Shown one piece after another: positions 19,386 through 29,300 of a stretch of 64,000 nt of DNA. The DNA is taken from NCBI RefSeq assembly GCF_017814435.1, contig NZ_JAGJCB010000020.1:1-64000 (forward strand). Direction: 5' to 3'. The position numbers and the translations under genes were made by a program. The notes beneath the pieces are model-generated. The model saw nothing but the letters and a program-made list of their open reading frames with translations, had not been told where the DNA came from and searched no databases. The DNA comes from Mariniflexile gromovii (lineage in GTDB: Bacteria; Bacteroidota; Bacteroidia; Flavobacteriales; Flavobacteriaceae). Position 1 is the stretch's first letter; each line of letters opens with the position of its first letter.

Positions 19386-20606
19386 TTGAAAAACCATATA
19401 GCCATTTACATTAGCAATAATGATGATAAACTTCAGCTAATAGAACAAATCATTTCTGGAGCTATTTTTAAAGAGTTGAAAGATTTAAAACACGGTCTTT
19501 TTTCTGAAATAAGCTTGAATAAATTTATTGATGAAGAAATCATTCATGGGCATTTTGATGTGCGTACAGAAACAAAAAACAGTTTGCTGCATTCTTCTGA
19601 AGGCGAACGAAAAAAGGCCTTGTTAAACCATATCATTTTACAAAAGCCCGATTATATTATTGCCGATAATGTTTTTGGCAATCTTGATGTAGCAAAACAA
19701 GCCGATATAGAAAAAACGTTTTCAGATTTAAGTAATGAAACCCAAATCATTCAAATTACAAATAGAAAAGATGATATTTTACAATTTATAACCAAAACTT
19801 ATAAACTTCAAGATAAAACGCTGGTTGAATTCAATCTAAAGGAAACTTCACAAACCAATCAAAATATGCGGTTTGTGGAGGCCTTACCACAACCGTACCG
19901 TCCCATTTCAGAAAAAATCAATCCCTTGGTAAAGTTTAATAAGGTATCAGTGTCTTATCAAGAACGTCCTATTATTACCGATATTTCTTGGGAAATAAAG
20001 CGTGGCGAATTTTGGCAATTAATAGGTGCCAACGGTTCGGGAAAAAGCACTATGTTGAGTATGATTTATGGCGACAATCCCAAAGCATACGGACAAGATA
20101 TTATTTTATTTGGAGTAAAAAAGGGTAGTGGAGAGAGCGTTTGGGATATTAAAAAGAAAATCGGTTATTTTTCTTCAGAAATGTTACGAGGTTTTAAACG
20201 CTTGGATTCTATAGGGAATATGATAGTTTCCGGTTTTTTTGATACGGTAGGCTTGTATAAAACACCTACCAACGAGCAAATTAAAATCACCGAGCAATGG
20301 CTGCACGTGTTGCAAATGTACGCTATTAGAAAACAAAGTTTTTTAGACTTATCAAAAGGGCACCAACGCTTGGTATTAATAGCCAGGGCCATGGTAAAAC
20401 ACCCACCATTGCTTATTTTAGACGAGCCCACTAACGGACTCGACGACTCTGATGCCAAACTATTCTCCGAACTTATAAATAAAATAGCCAAAGAAACCGA
20501 TACTGCTATTTTATACGTGTCGCACCGAAAAGAAGTTGGTTTAAACCCTGATTTTATTTATGAGTTAACACTGAGTGAAAAGGGATCTGTTGGCGGAAAA
20601 ATTTAA
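19386..20606 (+). CDS. Double ABC ATPase with degenerate first half (ModF-like)
   Basis: 406 aa with two ABC ATPase-like halves and no membrane segments, like ModF/soluble double ABC proteins. The second half is intact: Walker A GANGSGKST (near residue 220), signature LSKGHQRLVLIARAM, Walker B LLILDEPTNGLDD and a switch His in YVSHRKE. The first half has lost Walker A (IYISNNDDKLQL is in its place) and keeps worn versions of the signature (HSSEGERKKALL) and Walker B (DYIIADNVFGNLD). No permease gene is adjacent, so its partner is unknown. The start is TTG at 19386; no in-frame ATG gives the same N terminus. Confidence 0.82.
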   Translation: MKNHIAIYISNNDDKLQLIEQIISGAIFKELKDLKHGLFSEISLNKFIDEEIIHGHFDVRTETKNSLLHSSEGERKKALLNHIILQKPDYIIADNVFGNLDVAKQADIEKTFSDLSNETQIIQITNRKDDILQFITKTYKLQDKTLVEFNLKETSQTNQNMRFVEALPQPYRPISEKINPLVKFNKVSVSYQERPIITDISWEIKRGEFWQLIGANGSGKSTMLSMIYGDNPKAYGQDIILFGVKKGSGESVWDIKKKIGYFSSEMLRGFKRLDSIGNMIVSGFFDTVGLYKTPTNEQIKITEQWLHVLQMYAIRKQSFLDLSKGHQRLVLIARAMVKHPPLLILDEPTNGLDDSDAKLFSELINKIAKETDTAILYVSHRKEVGLNPDFIYELTLSEKGSVGGKI

Positions 20607-20669
20607 ATAGTTGTTGAAATAAAATTAGTTTATAGCTAAACAATTAATTATAAATTATCGTAGGTTAAC

Positions 20670-22100
20670 TTATTCGTTTTTTTTACTCCAATTTGCTAAA
20701 TGGTTAAAAAGTATCCATTTAACATTATCCAATAATGTTGATAATTCTTTTTTTTTAAAACCTGACTCCATAAGAAAAGCACAAACGAGTAGTAACTTTA
20801 ATTTTTCAGACAAATAATTTAAATCACTTTCTTTAAGAGCATTTCTTTTACTACTATTTGAATAATGTGTATAATAATTTCTGGAATGTTTTACTTGAAA
20901 AATGAATTCGTCTTTATCAGAAATTATTTCATCAATTACGTCATTTGAGTATTTTTCTGTGATTTCCTTAAGTCTCAAATGTAAATTAAGATTATTTCCA
21001 AAATTGAATTGCTCATTAAGCCATTTATGATATTTATAATCAGTTGTCTTTAATATTTCTTTTTTCATAATCTTATATTTTTCTCTTGGAATTTTTGTGT
21101 GATTATGAATTCTAGCGTGGAATGTTTCAGCAGATTGAGCAAGGTTTAAGAAAGAATTTTCATTGAATTTTGAAACTTGATAAAATTGTTCAAAAAGTAG
21201 GTTGAAGGCAGGTTCTAGTAAATCGTAATTTGAATACCAGTTTTTAATTAATTCTGGGAATTTGTAATCTATATCTTGATAACTAAAAATCATTTCTCGG
21301 AATGATATAGGTCTGTCATAATTTTCAGAATGAAATGTTGAAAAAAATAATTCTATGCGCTTCTTGAATTGTCTACCATCTGCTAAAATTTCCTTATGGC
21401 TTTCTCCTTTCAATTTTAAAGATAAAATACTTGTATTTCTGTAAAGTGCTAAAAGTAAAAAATTCTTAAATCTATTAACTTTTTTTATAAGTTCAAGAAA
21501 ATTAATTTCATTTTTAGAGCAAATTTGAAATTGTACTTGTTGACTAATTTGTTGATTTCCATGATGATTAGAAAAGCCCAGGTAATTCACGCTAAAACTA
21601 AATTTACCAGAATATGTTTTGTCTATTTCAAATTCTATTGATTCAGGTAATTTATATTCAATACAATATTCGTTATTTTTAATCTTTTTAGAGTAAAGTT
21701 CATTTTTTTTGAAGCCACTAATTCCTAACCATTGGTAAAGATTGAATATTTCGGATGAGATGTTATCAAATATTAATTCGTCATTTCTAGAAACGTGTAT
21801 ACCAATAAAAATATAAGATATTAAATAAGTTACAGAACTTTTTGCTCCCTCTTTTCCTCGAACAAAAGTTGCACTTTCATAGTTTGTCATATAGCAGCCT
21901 GAAAGTGTTAACTCTTTATTCTTACTTGATATTCCAAGTATTATTTCATGAGTTTCTAATTCTGGAATATTATCAGAGGTTAAACTTCCATATAATTCAA
22001 GAGTTGTTTTGCCGTTTTTTTCGTAATTTAATGTTCCATGAATTCTGTTTTTTTGATTTGGTAAGAACCATTCGCCAATTATTTTAAAATTTTCTTTCAT
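20670..22100 (-). CDS. apeA: ApeA-like HEPN anti-phage defence protein
   Basis: 476 aa. The N-terminal half (1 to about 300) is a beta-rich ApeA N-terminal-like domain (IGEWFLPN, RIHGTLNY, ILGISSKNKELTLSGCY). The C-terminal part is a HEPN domain with a visible R-X4-H RNase motif, KHSRNYYTHYS (Arg407, His412), and the upstream conserved helix SAETFHARIHN near 330. ApeA is a known single-gene anti-phage system; HEPN proteins usually cleave RNA and cause abortive infection. This fits a stand-alone defence gene. It is AT-rich and sits with a toxin-antitoxin remnant between housekeeping genes, which suggests acquisition. Domain calls are from motif and length, not from a search. Confidence 0.78.
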   Translation of the reverse strand: MKENFKIIGEWFLPNQKNRIHGTLNYEKNGKTTLELYGSLTSDNIPELETHEIILGISSKNKELTLSGCYMTNYESATFVRGKEGAKSSVTYLISYIFIGIHVSRNDELIFDNISSEIFNLYQWLGISGFKKNELYSKKIKNNEYCIEYKLPESIEFEIDKTYSGKFSFSVNYLGFSNHHGNQQISQQVQFQICSKNEINFLELIKKVNRFKNFLLLALYRNTSILSLKLKGESHKEILADGRQFKKRIELFFSTFHSENYDRPISFREMIFSYQDIDYKFPELIKNWYSNYDLLEPAFNLLFEQFYQVSKFNENSFLNLAQSAETFHARIHNHTKIPREKYKIMKKEILKTTDYKYHKWLNEQFNFGNNLNLHLRLKEITEKYSNDVIDEIISDKDEFIFQVKHSRNYYTHYSNSSKRNALKESDLNYLSEKLKLLLVCAFLMESGFKKKELSTLLDNVKWILFNHLANWSKKNE

Positions 22101-22362
22101 TAAGATGTAAATGTATATTTTACGGCTTGTTTATAGGTAGCTGATATTAAATTGTTCTAATGTTTAATATTAGTAGTTGAACGAATTTAGAAATTTTTTC
22201 CCACAAAACCTATATAAATAAATTTAAATATAAATCACTTTTTCATCCTTAAATAGATTTGAAAAGTACTAAGGAAAATCAAGTAGGTTTAATGTAACTA
22301 TAAGTTTAAAAATTTTGAAAACCTATTTTTTTTGGTGTAAATTTTCATCAAAAACGCACCTC

Positions 22363-22602
22363 ATGGCAAGACAAAGTATTTCATTAACGCAACCAAATGA
22401 TGAATGGTTAAAATCTCAAGTGGAAAATAAAGAATATGCTAGTAAAAGCGAAGTTGTAAACGATTTGATAAGACAAGCTAGAAAACAGCATCAACATATT
22501 GATTGGATAAATTCTAAATTGGAAAAAGCTGAGAATAGTGGATTTACGAATGATAGTAAAGATCAAATTTTAGCGAAATCAAAGGCTTTACTTAATGGCT
22601 AA
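22363..22602 (+). CDS. parD: ParD-like (RHH, CC2985-family) antitoxin
   Basis: 79 aa from ATG 22363 (MARQSISLTQPNDEWLKSQV); an upstream in-frame TTG at 22315 would add 16 atypical residues. The N terminus is a ribbon-helix-helix DNA-binding region (SISLTQ strand, then SKSEVVNDLIRQARKQ), and the C-terminal part is the toxin-binding tail. Such antitoxins repress their own operon and neutralise a ParE toxin. The partner toxin gene follows with an 8-nt overlap but is broken, so this is now an orphan antitoxin. It may still regulate its promoter or protect against related toxins. Confidence 0.85.
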   Translation: MARQSISLTQPNDEWLKSQVENKEYASKSEVVNDLIRQARKQHQHIDWINSKLEKAENSGFTNDSKDQILAKSKALLNG

Positions 22603-22881
22603 ATACTAATTAAGTCGTGTAGCTAGTAAGACTTAATAAGAATTCATCATTATGGAGTTAAAAAATTTGGAGAAATTCAAGCAGATAAATATTTTAACTA
22701 TTTCTTTGTGTATTTTGATATCATATATGAAAACCCGTTTTGATTTGAATCAGTCGATTTTATGAGAGAAGGTTATAGATGCTGTGTTTGTGGTTCTGAT
22801 AGTATATATTACAGAGTTAATAATGGTATTGTAGAAATTATGACCATAGTTGGAAGACAAGACTTGAAAAATATGTTATAG
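22595..22881 (+). pseudogene. parE: Broken ParE-family toxin gene
   Basis: The ATG at 22595 overlaps the antitoxin stop. It reads MAKY, then TAA (22607-22609) where a Lys codon would fit, then LSRVASK. A one-base deletion just before 22630 shifts the frame. In the shifted frame the rest of a ParE protein is clear: DLIRIHHYGVKKFGEIQADK, FFVYFDIIYENPF, a TGA at 22741-22743, then FESVDFMREGYRC, DSIYYRVN and IVEIMTIVGRQDLKNML, ending at TAG 22879-22881. The total length (287 nt) is one base short of 96 codons. Two nonsense codons and one frameshift make a functional toxin very unlikely. Confidence 0.85.
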
Positions 22882-22919
22882 TTTTTAAAATAGTCCTATT
22901 TCAAACAATTCAAACCTTC

Positions 22920-23810
22920 CTAAACAGCTGGCCTGATATCCACAGCCACCTTCATCTTATTTTTACCAGTACTGTAAATAACACCTTTTAGCGGTGGTAC
23001 ATCATAATAATCGCGTCCCCACGATACGGTTATGTGTTGGTTTTTTGGTATTTGGTTGTTGGTGGGGTCAAAATCTACCCAACCAAACGTAGGTATATAA
23101 ACCGAAAACCACGCATGCGATGCATCGGTGCCAACCAATTTTTCTTTTCCAGGAGGTGGCAACGTTTCAATATAACCACTTACGTAACGTGCAGGTAATC
23201 CTATAGAACGCACACAGGCAATGGCAATTTGTGCAAAATCTTGACACACGCCTTTTTTCTCTTTCATGACCTCGTGAAGTGGCGTTGCAATGGTGCTAAA
23301 TTCTGAATCGAATTCAAATTCGGTGTAAATACGTTGCATCAACTCATAAGCAGCTTCAAAAATGGGTCTGTTTGGTTTAAAGGATACTTCGGCATAAGCC
23401 TTCATTTCTGGTGAAATTTTCGCTATAAAAATAGACTCTAAAATGAATTGTTTCTCATCAATATGCTCTGGTGAATTCGTTTTTAAACTTTCTAACGCTG
23501 TTTCTAAAGTGATGGTTTTTCCAGTGGCAGAAGATTCAATATCGGGTTGTAAACTGCTATCTCTTAAAATTTTACTTAGCGCAGTTACTTTAAGTTCTGT
23601 ATGATGTTGTTGAATAGAAAAACGGGTGATGGTATTCCCGAAAAAATCCAAACGCTCCGTTATTTCAGCAGGAGTAGGGCTAATTATAAGTTGATAATCC
23701 AATAAAGTTTGCCCTACAATACTTTTTGGTTTTAACGTAGCAATGTTATGGCAAAAGGTAACACCACTTTCATATTCATAACTGGTAGTATGTGATACTG
23801 TAAACTCCAT
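22920..23810 (-). CDS. Transglutaminase-like cysteine protease-fold protein
   Basis: 296 aa. An N-terminal beta-sandwich of the bacterial transglutaminase type (HTTSYEYESGV ... LDFFGNTITRF) is followed by a transglutaminase-like core with the full triad: Cys189 in GVCQDFAQ, His232 in SHAWFSVY and Asp246/248 in WVDFDPTNN. No signal peptide is seen. It is last in a three-gene operon with a permuted ATP-grasp/alpha-E protein (3-nt gap) and a transglutaminase-DUF2126 protein. Genes of this set co-occur in many bacteria and are thought to make or process a peptide-like modification; the substrate is unknown. Confidence 0.88.
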   Translation of the reverse strand: MEFTVSHTTSYEYESGVTFCHNIATLKPKSIVGQTLLDYQLIISPTPAEITERLDFFGNTITRFSIQQHHTELKVTALSKILRDSSLQPDIESSATGKTITLETALESLKTNSPEHIDEKQFILESIFIAKISPEMKAYAEVSFKPNRPIFEAAYELMQRIYTEFEFDSEFSTIATPLHEVMKEKKGVCQDFAQIAIACVRSIGLPARYVSGYIETLPPPGKEKLVGTDASHAWFSVYIPTFGWVDFDPTNNQIPKNQHITVSWGRDYYDVPPLKGVIYSTGKNKMKVAVDIRPAV

Positions 23811-23813
23811 AAA

Positions 23814-26375
23814 TTAAAGAGGGAAATTTTGATTAACCAATTGTGTTTGCTGGTACGCATGATTGAAATAAGTGTCCGATATGGATAAATTCATTTTATG
23901 CAGCAAATCGCTTAATTCAGCTAAAGCATCATCTAAATTTTGTCTGATAACACCATCTGGATCCAATACTAAAAGCGCATCTATATTTAAACTTTTAATT
24001 TTAAAATTAGCTTCAGAAATATATTTTTGGCAGTCGGTTGCTTTTCCAGTGACTTCCGAATGGGGTAACCGATCAATATCTTTTTGAATGCGTCTAAGCT
24101 GATAGGTTAGCGATTTTGGATATTCGGTGTCCAATAGAATAAGGTTGATAACATTTTCAATGCTTAAATACGAACGGTAACTGTAGCGGTAAATATTTAA
24201 ACTCTCATGGCTGGTTAATAAAGCTTCCAAAATGTCGTACTGGGGTTGTTCTCTATGGTTTATTACTAAAAGCGAACGGCATTTGGCAATATTCATAGTG
24301 GCTTGTTCGGTTTGTAAACCAATAAAATATAAAAGCAAACCTTGATCAACCAGAATACTTTCTTCAATAAGCCCCATAAAAGCGATGAGTCTGGTAATAA
24401 TTCTGTCCAGAACTTTTATAAGGGCAGGGGTAGATGTTTTATCATCCTCAACTTCAAAACGTTTCCAAATTTTTTGGATGCCATCAAAAACACGCCACAT
24501 GTCTTTAGACCATAAATTTCGAAGCGAATAATATGAATTATTAAAACTGGAAAGTGTTTGCGCAAAACTTCCCATCCTATCGGCATCCATCATTAAAGAC
24601 AAAATTTCTTTTAATGGATCTTCTAGAGCTTCTTCGCCTTCTTCACCTATAAAACCAGGAAATGTAGAGGTAATATTTGTAACCGACTGAAATAAATTAA
24701 GTAAACTTTCAGATTCCGTTATTTGTTTGTTGTATTGTTCGCTGCTCATCTTGTTGAGTACGGTGCGTAAAAATCGAGCAGTAAGCAAGGCTCTGCCTAA
24801 ATACCTACCAGACCAATATAAATTTTCGGCGGTATTGCTGGGTAAATCGTTGATGCCTGAAATGGAAATTCTACAACTATCATCCCACGAATAATTTTGA
24901 ATGTTGGTTTGGTGTTCATCTGTAACGATCCAAAAATCTTTACTAACGCCACCACGTTGGTTTGATACGAATAAATTTTCACGTTCAGGGGCTACTCGTA
25001 CTAAACCCCCTGGCATTACCGAATAGCCATCTTTATGCGCAATGGAAAATGTTCTGCACATCACTTTACGGGGTTCGAGTTTGCCATTTACAAAATCGGG
25101 TGCTGTTGAAAAGGATATTTTTTCTTGAGCTACAAAATTATAGGGGTTGGTTAGAATTTCCTGTTTTAACTCTTCTAACTGATTTGGTTTTAAAAATTCA
25201 CAGAAAAAGATGCTTTCTCTGTTGGAACGGTCTATGCGTTTTACAACCAAATTGGTTAGGTTGTTTAAAACATAAGTGCGTTCCTTTTTTTGTCCGCACC
25301 ACCACGAAGCTATTTGTGGTAAAATTAAATCTTCCTTTAAAAAGTATTGGCAAATAGCATTCATAAACGGGATTAACCCCGAGTTTTCTAAAACGCCACT
25401 ACCAATAGGGTTTACAATAGTTACTTGTTGTTGCCTAACTACATCCAGCAAACCAGCAACTCCTAAATAAGAGTCTTCACGAAGCTCTAAAGGATCCATA
25501 AACACATCATCTACACGTCTTAAAATAACATCAACTTGCTTCAGTTCTTTTAAAGATTTCATCCAAACTTTTCCGCTTCGTACCACCAAATCGTTTCCTG
25601 TTACTAAGGGATAGCCTAAGAATGACGACATATAGGCATGCTCGAAATAGGTTTCGTTTAACGGACCGGGAGTAAGGATAACAATATTGGGGTTCTCCTT
25701 ATTTTGTGGCGCTGCTTCGATGAGCATTTGATTGAAATCGAAAAAGAAATGCGAAGGTTGTTTTACATAGATATCTTTGAAAATATCTGGTAATATTCTA
25801 CTGGTTGAAAACCTGTTTTCCAAAGCATAGCCCATACCTGATGGTGCTTGGGTTCTGTCGTTTACCACCCACATACGGCCATCGGGACCACGTGCTAAAT
25901 CGGCAGAATATATTAATAGATCCTTTGCTGTTTTATATTGAATTTGGTCGCATTGTCTTAAAAAGCCACGGTGAGCAAAAATAACTTCGGGCGGAATGAT
26001 GCCATTTTTAATAAGTTCGCGCTCACCATAAACATCTTTTAAAATTAAATTCAATAACTCTGAGCGTTGTTTGATGCCTTTTTCAACTGTTTCCCATTCT
26101 TTTTCATGAATAAGAAAAGGCACAATATTTAACTCCCAAGCACGGTGCATGCCTTTGGGGTCGTTATAAACGTTATAGGTAACACCGTTTTCATCCATTA
26201 ACCAATCCATCTCATTTTGCTTCGAGATTAAGGTATCGGCACCCATTTCGGTAATATTATTGAGTAGTTTGTCCCAATTGGGATTCACGGACATATTGGA
26301 TTTTAGAACTTCATCATAATTCTTAAAATCGGAAAAATAATTTTTAAAAAGCGTGTTATTATCAATCGGCATCAA
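23814..26375 (-). CDS. Circularly permuted ATP-grasp protein fused to alpha-E domain
   Basis: 853 aa. Residues about 75-500 match the circularly permuted ATP-grasp type 2 family: YNVYNDPKGMHRAWELNIVP, the family block GPDGRMWVVNDRTQAPSGMG, RVDDVFMDPLELREDSYLG, NPIGSGVLENSGLIPFMN and CRTFSIAHKDGYSVMPGGLVR. Residues about 530-840 are the all-helical alpha-E domain (SNTAENLYWSGRYLGRA, then RSYLSIENVINLILLD). In many genomes these are two adjacent genes; here they are fused. ATP-grasp enzymes join a carboxylate to an amine through an acyl phosphate, so a peptide-bond-forming activity is expected. It lies 4 nt from the next operon gene. Confidence 0.9.
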   Translation of the reverse strand: MMPIDNNTLFKNYFSDFKNYDEVLKSNMSVNPNWDKLLNNITEMGADTLISKQNEMDWLMDENGVTYNVYNDPKGMHRAWELNIVPFLIHEKEWETVEKGIKQRSELLNLILKDVYGERELIKNGIIPPEVIFAHRGFLRQCDQIQYKTAKDLLIYSADLARGPDGRMWVVNDRTQAPSGMGYALENRFSTSRILPDIFKDIYVKQPSHFFFDFNQMLIEAAPQNKENPNIVILTPGPLNETYFEHAYMSSFLGYPLVTGNDLVVRSGKVWMKSLKELKQVDVILRRVDDVFMDPLELREDSYLGVAGLLDVVRQQQVTIVNPIGSGVLENSGLIPFMNAICQYFLKEDLILPQIASWWCGQKKERTYVLNNLTNLVVKRIDRSNRESIFFCEFLKPNQLEELKQEILTNPYNFVAQEKISFSTAPDFVNGKLEPRKVMCRTFSIAHKDGYSVMPGGLVRVAPERENLFVSNQRGGVSKDFWIVTDEHQTNIQNYSWDDSCRISISGINDLPSNTAENLYWSGRYLGRALLTARFLRTVLNKMSSEQYNKQITESESLLNLFQSVTNITSTFPGFIGEEGEEALEDPLKEILSLMMDADRMGSFAQTLSSFNNSYYSLRNLWSKDMWRVFDGIQKIWKRFEVEDDKTSTPALIKVLDRIITRLIAFMGLIEESILVDQGLLLYFIGLQTEQATMNIAKCRSLLVINHREQPQYDILEALLTSHESLNIYRYSYRSYLSIENVINLILLDTEYPKSLTYQLRRIQKDIDRLPHSEVTGKATDCQKYISEANFKIKSLNIDALLVLDPDGVIRQNLDDALAELSDLLHKMNLSISDTYFNHAYQQTQLVNQNFPL

Positions 26376-26379
26376 TCGG

Positions 26380-29300
26380 TTATTTTTTTCTGAGGTCTAA
26401 GGTATAAGGAAATTCGAAATTAATTGGTAATTCTTTATAATTAAATTTTTTGGAAGCTTCAGATTTTTTTAAGTCTCTGTCGGAATTGTTGTCATCTTGC
26501 GTAATTTTCTCAACTTCAGTAATATCACCTTGTGTATGCCCTTGTTCCCAAAAACGATTGATACGTCTTGATTCTGCTTCATAACTATTTACAGGATAGG
26601 TTTCATACGAACGGCCACCCGGGTGATTCACAAAATAGGTGCAACCACCAATAGAATGTTTATTCCAAGTATCAATAATATCGAAAACCAAAGGCGTATC
26701 TACACCAATGGTTGGGTGTAATGATGAATGTGGGTTCCAAGCTTTATAGCGAATTGCAGCAACATATTCACCTTTAACCCCCGTACTATTTAAGTGTACT
26801 TTAATACCGTTGCAAGTAAGTACATAACGCTCTTCAATAAAGTGCGACACTTTAACTTGAACACGTTCTACAGAAGAATCTACATATCTGGCAGTTCCGC
26901 CTCCAGTCATTTCTTCACCTAAAACGTTCCAAGGTTCTATGGCAGCTCGTAGTTCTAAATGGATATTATTGATTTCAACCATACCATGAAGCGGAAATCT
27001 GAATTCAAAAAAAGGATTAAACCAATCTTCTTTAAACGGATATCCAGCTTTATTAAGTTGGTCTACAATATCCTTAATATCTTCTCTTACATAATGTTCC
27101 GTTAGGAATTTGTCGTGCAATTCGGTACCCCAACGCACTAAATTGTGTTCATAAGGTGTTTTCCAGAACCAAGCAACCAACGTTCGAACCAATAAATTTT
27201 GCATCAAGCTCATGCGTGGATGTGGGGGCATATCAAAAGCACGCAATTCTAAAATACCTAAACGTCCAGAAGATGAATCGGGTGAGTATAATTTATCGAT
27301 ACAGAATTCTGCACGGTGCGTATTTCCTGTTAAATCTGTTAATAAATGGCGGAATAACCTATCGGTTAACCAAAAAGGCACGTCGCCATTTTTAGGTATT
27401 TGGCTGAATGCAATTTCCAATTCATATAAATTTTCCATGCGCGCTTCATCTATTCTTGGCGCTTGACTGGTAGCGCCAATAAAAGCACCGGAAAACAAAT
27501 AGGAAAGTCCTGGGTGGTGTTGCCAAAAAGTTAACAAACTGCGCAATAAACTGGGTTTACGTAGTAACGGACTATCGGCAGGCGAGGTACCGCCTAAAGT
27601 AACGTGGTTACCACCACCTGTACCCGTATGCTTACCATCGAGCATAAATTTTTCGGTGCCTAAACGTGCATGTTTAGCATGGTCATATAGTTTGAATGTG
27701 GTGTTTGTAAGCTCTGACCAATTTTTAGACGGATGCACATTAATTTCAATAACCCCAGGATCTGGAGTTATTTTTAAAGATTCCAAGCGATTATCTTTAG
27801 GAGCGCTATAACCTTCTAAAATTACGGGAATACTTAATAAACTGGAAGTGGCTTCAATGGAAGCAATCAGGTTTAAAAATACTTCGGCTGAATCGGTAGG
27901 CGGCAAAAATAAATGAAGTTTTTCATCTCTAATTTCAGCACATAATGCTGTTCTAATAAAATAATCCTCATTTAAATTATCTAATTTATTCTTTAGAAAT
28001 TTTTCACGTCTAACTAAAACAGAATAGAAATATTGTGGTAATTCTTCTTGTTTTGAAAATTGATCTGGTTCATATATTGGGAAATCTTGTTGCTCAGGCT
28101 CTCTTAAAAGCGAACCAAGTGGTAATCTCAAACCTATAGGGGAATTACCAGGTATTAAAAAAATGTGTTTACGCCTAAAAGTCCAATTACAAGTGAACCA
28201 TTTATTTTTATAATTGTTAATAGGAACTACATACCCCACAGGCTTTGTAGTACCATTTTTTAAAATTTCTTTTAGCTTGTTTTTAACCAGCATATTGCCG
28301 TCTTCTTGAGTCGGGTCAATATCTATTGGTAATTTGCCCTCTTCCCAAAGAAAGTAGAAACTATCTTCATATACAGGTTTAATGGTTTTATCTGTAATGC
28401 CTAGAAAAGTTGTTAACGTTTCTAAAAATAGCTTATCTGAATCTGGTGCTAATTTTGTGTTTTTGGCAAACAAGCAGAATAAATCCTTATTTCTGTTTCT
28501 CCACATGGCTTTACCATCTTTTCGCCAACATAATTCAATATTCCATCTTGGTAAAGGCTCACCAGGATACCATTTTCCTTGTGCTTGGTGAATGATGCCA
28601 TTTTCGCTAAATTCATCATATAATCTAGCTGCTAGGTTTTTTGCAAGGTCTCGTTTGTGGTCGCCATCGGCTTCTGTGTTCCATTCTTCACTTTCCATAT
28701 CGTCAATGGAAATAAAGGTAGGTTCGCCCCCCATTGTAAGCCTAACATCGCCTTTTACCAAATCTTTTTCAACTTCATAACCCAGTGCGTTTATGGCATC
28801 CCATTGTTCTTCGGTGTAAGGTTTGGTAACTCTGGGCGATTCAAAAATTCGTTTTACTGAATTTTCAAAAAAGAATTCGGTTTCGCAAACATCGCTCATT
28901 CCAGATACTGGGGCAGCACTTTCAAAAGACGGTGTACATGCCAATGGAATATGTCCTTCACCAGCCAATAAACCAGAAGTGGCATCAAAACCTATCCAGC
29001 CAGCACCTGGGATGTATACTTCTGCCCAAGCATGTAAATCGGTAAAATCTTCTTCAGGGCCTGATGGACCGTCCAGTGATTTTTCATCCGATTTTAACTG
29101 TACTAAATAACCTGATACAAAGCGCGCACCAAAACCTAAGTGGCGTAAAGTTTGCACAAATAACCAAGCATAATCACGACAAGAACCGCTTTTTAGTTTT
29201 AAGGTTTCTTCACAGTTTTGTACACCCGGATCTAATCGAATATTATATTTAAGATACTCATATATTTTTCTATTGATATCAATCAAAAAATAAATGGTTT

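Noticed and set aside
22595-22881. Frameshifted but rescued parE toxin
   Set aside because: Besides the frameshift there are two in-frame nonsense codons, so programmed frameshifting cannot restore the protein.
24962-25357. 131-codon plus-strand frame inside the ATP-grasp gene
   Set aside because: Overlaps conserved ATP-grasp motifs on the other strand; low-complexity product.
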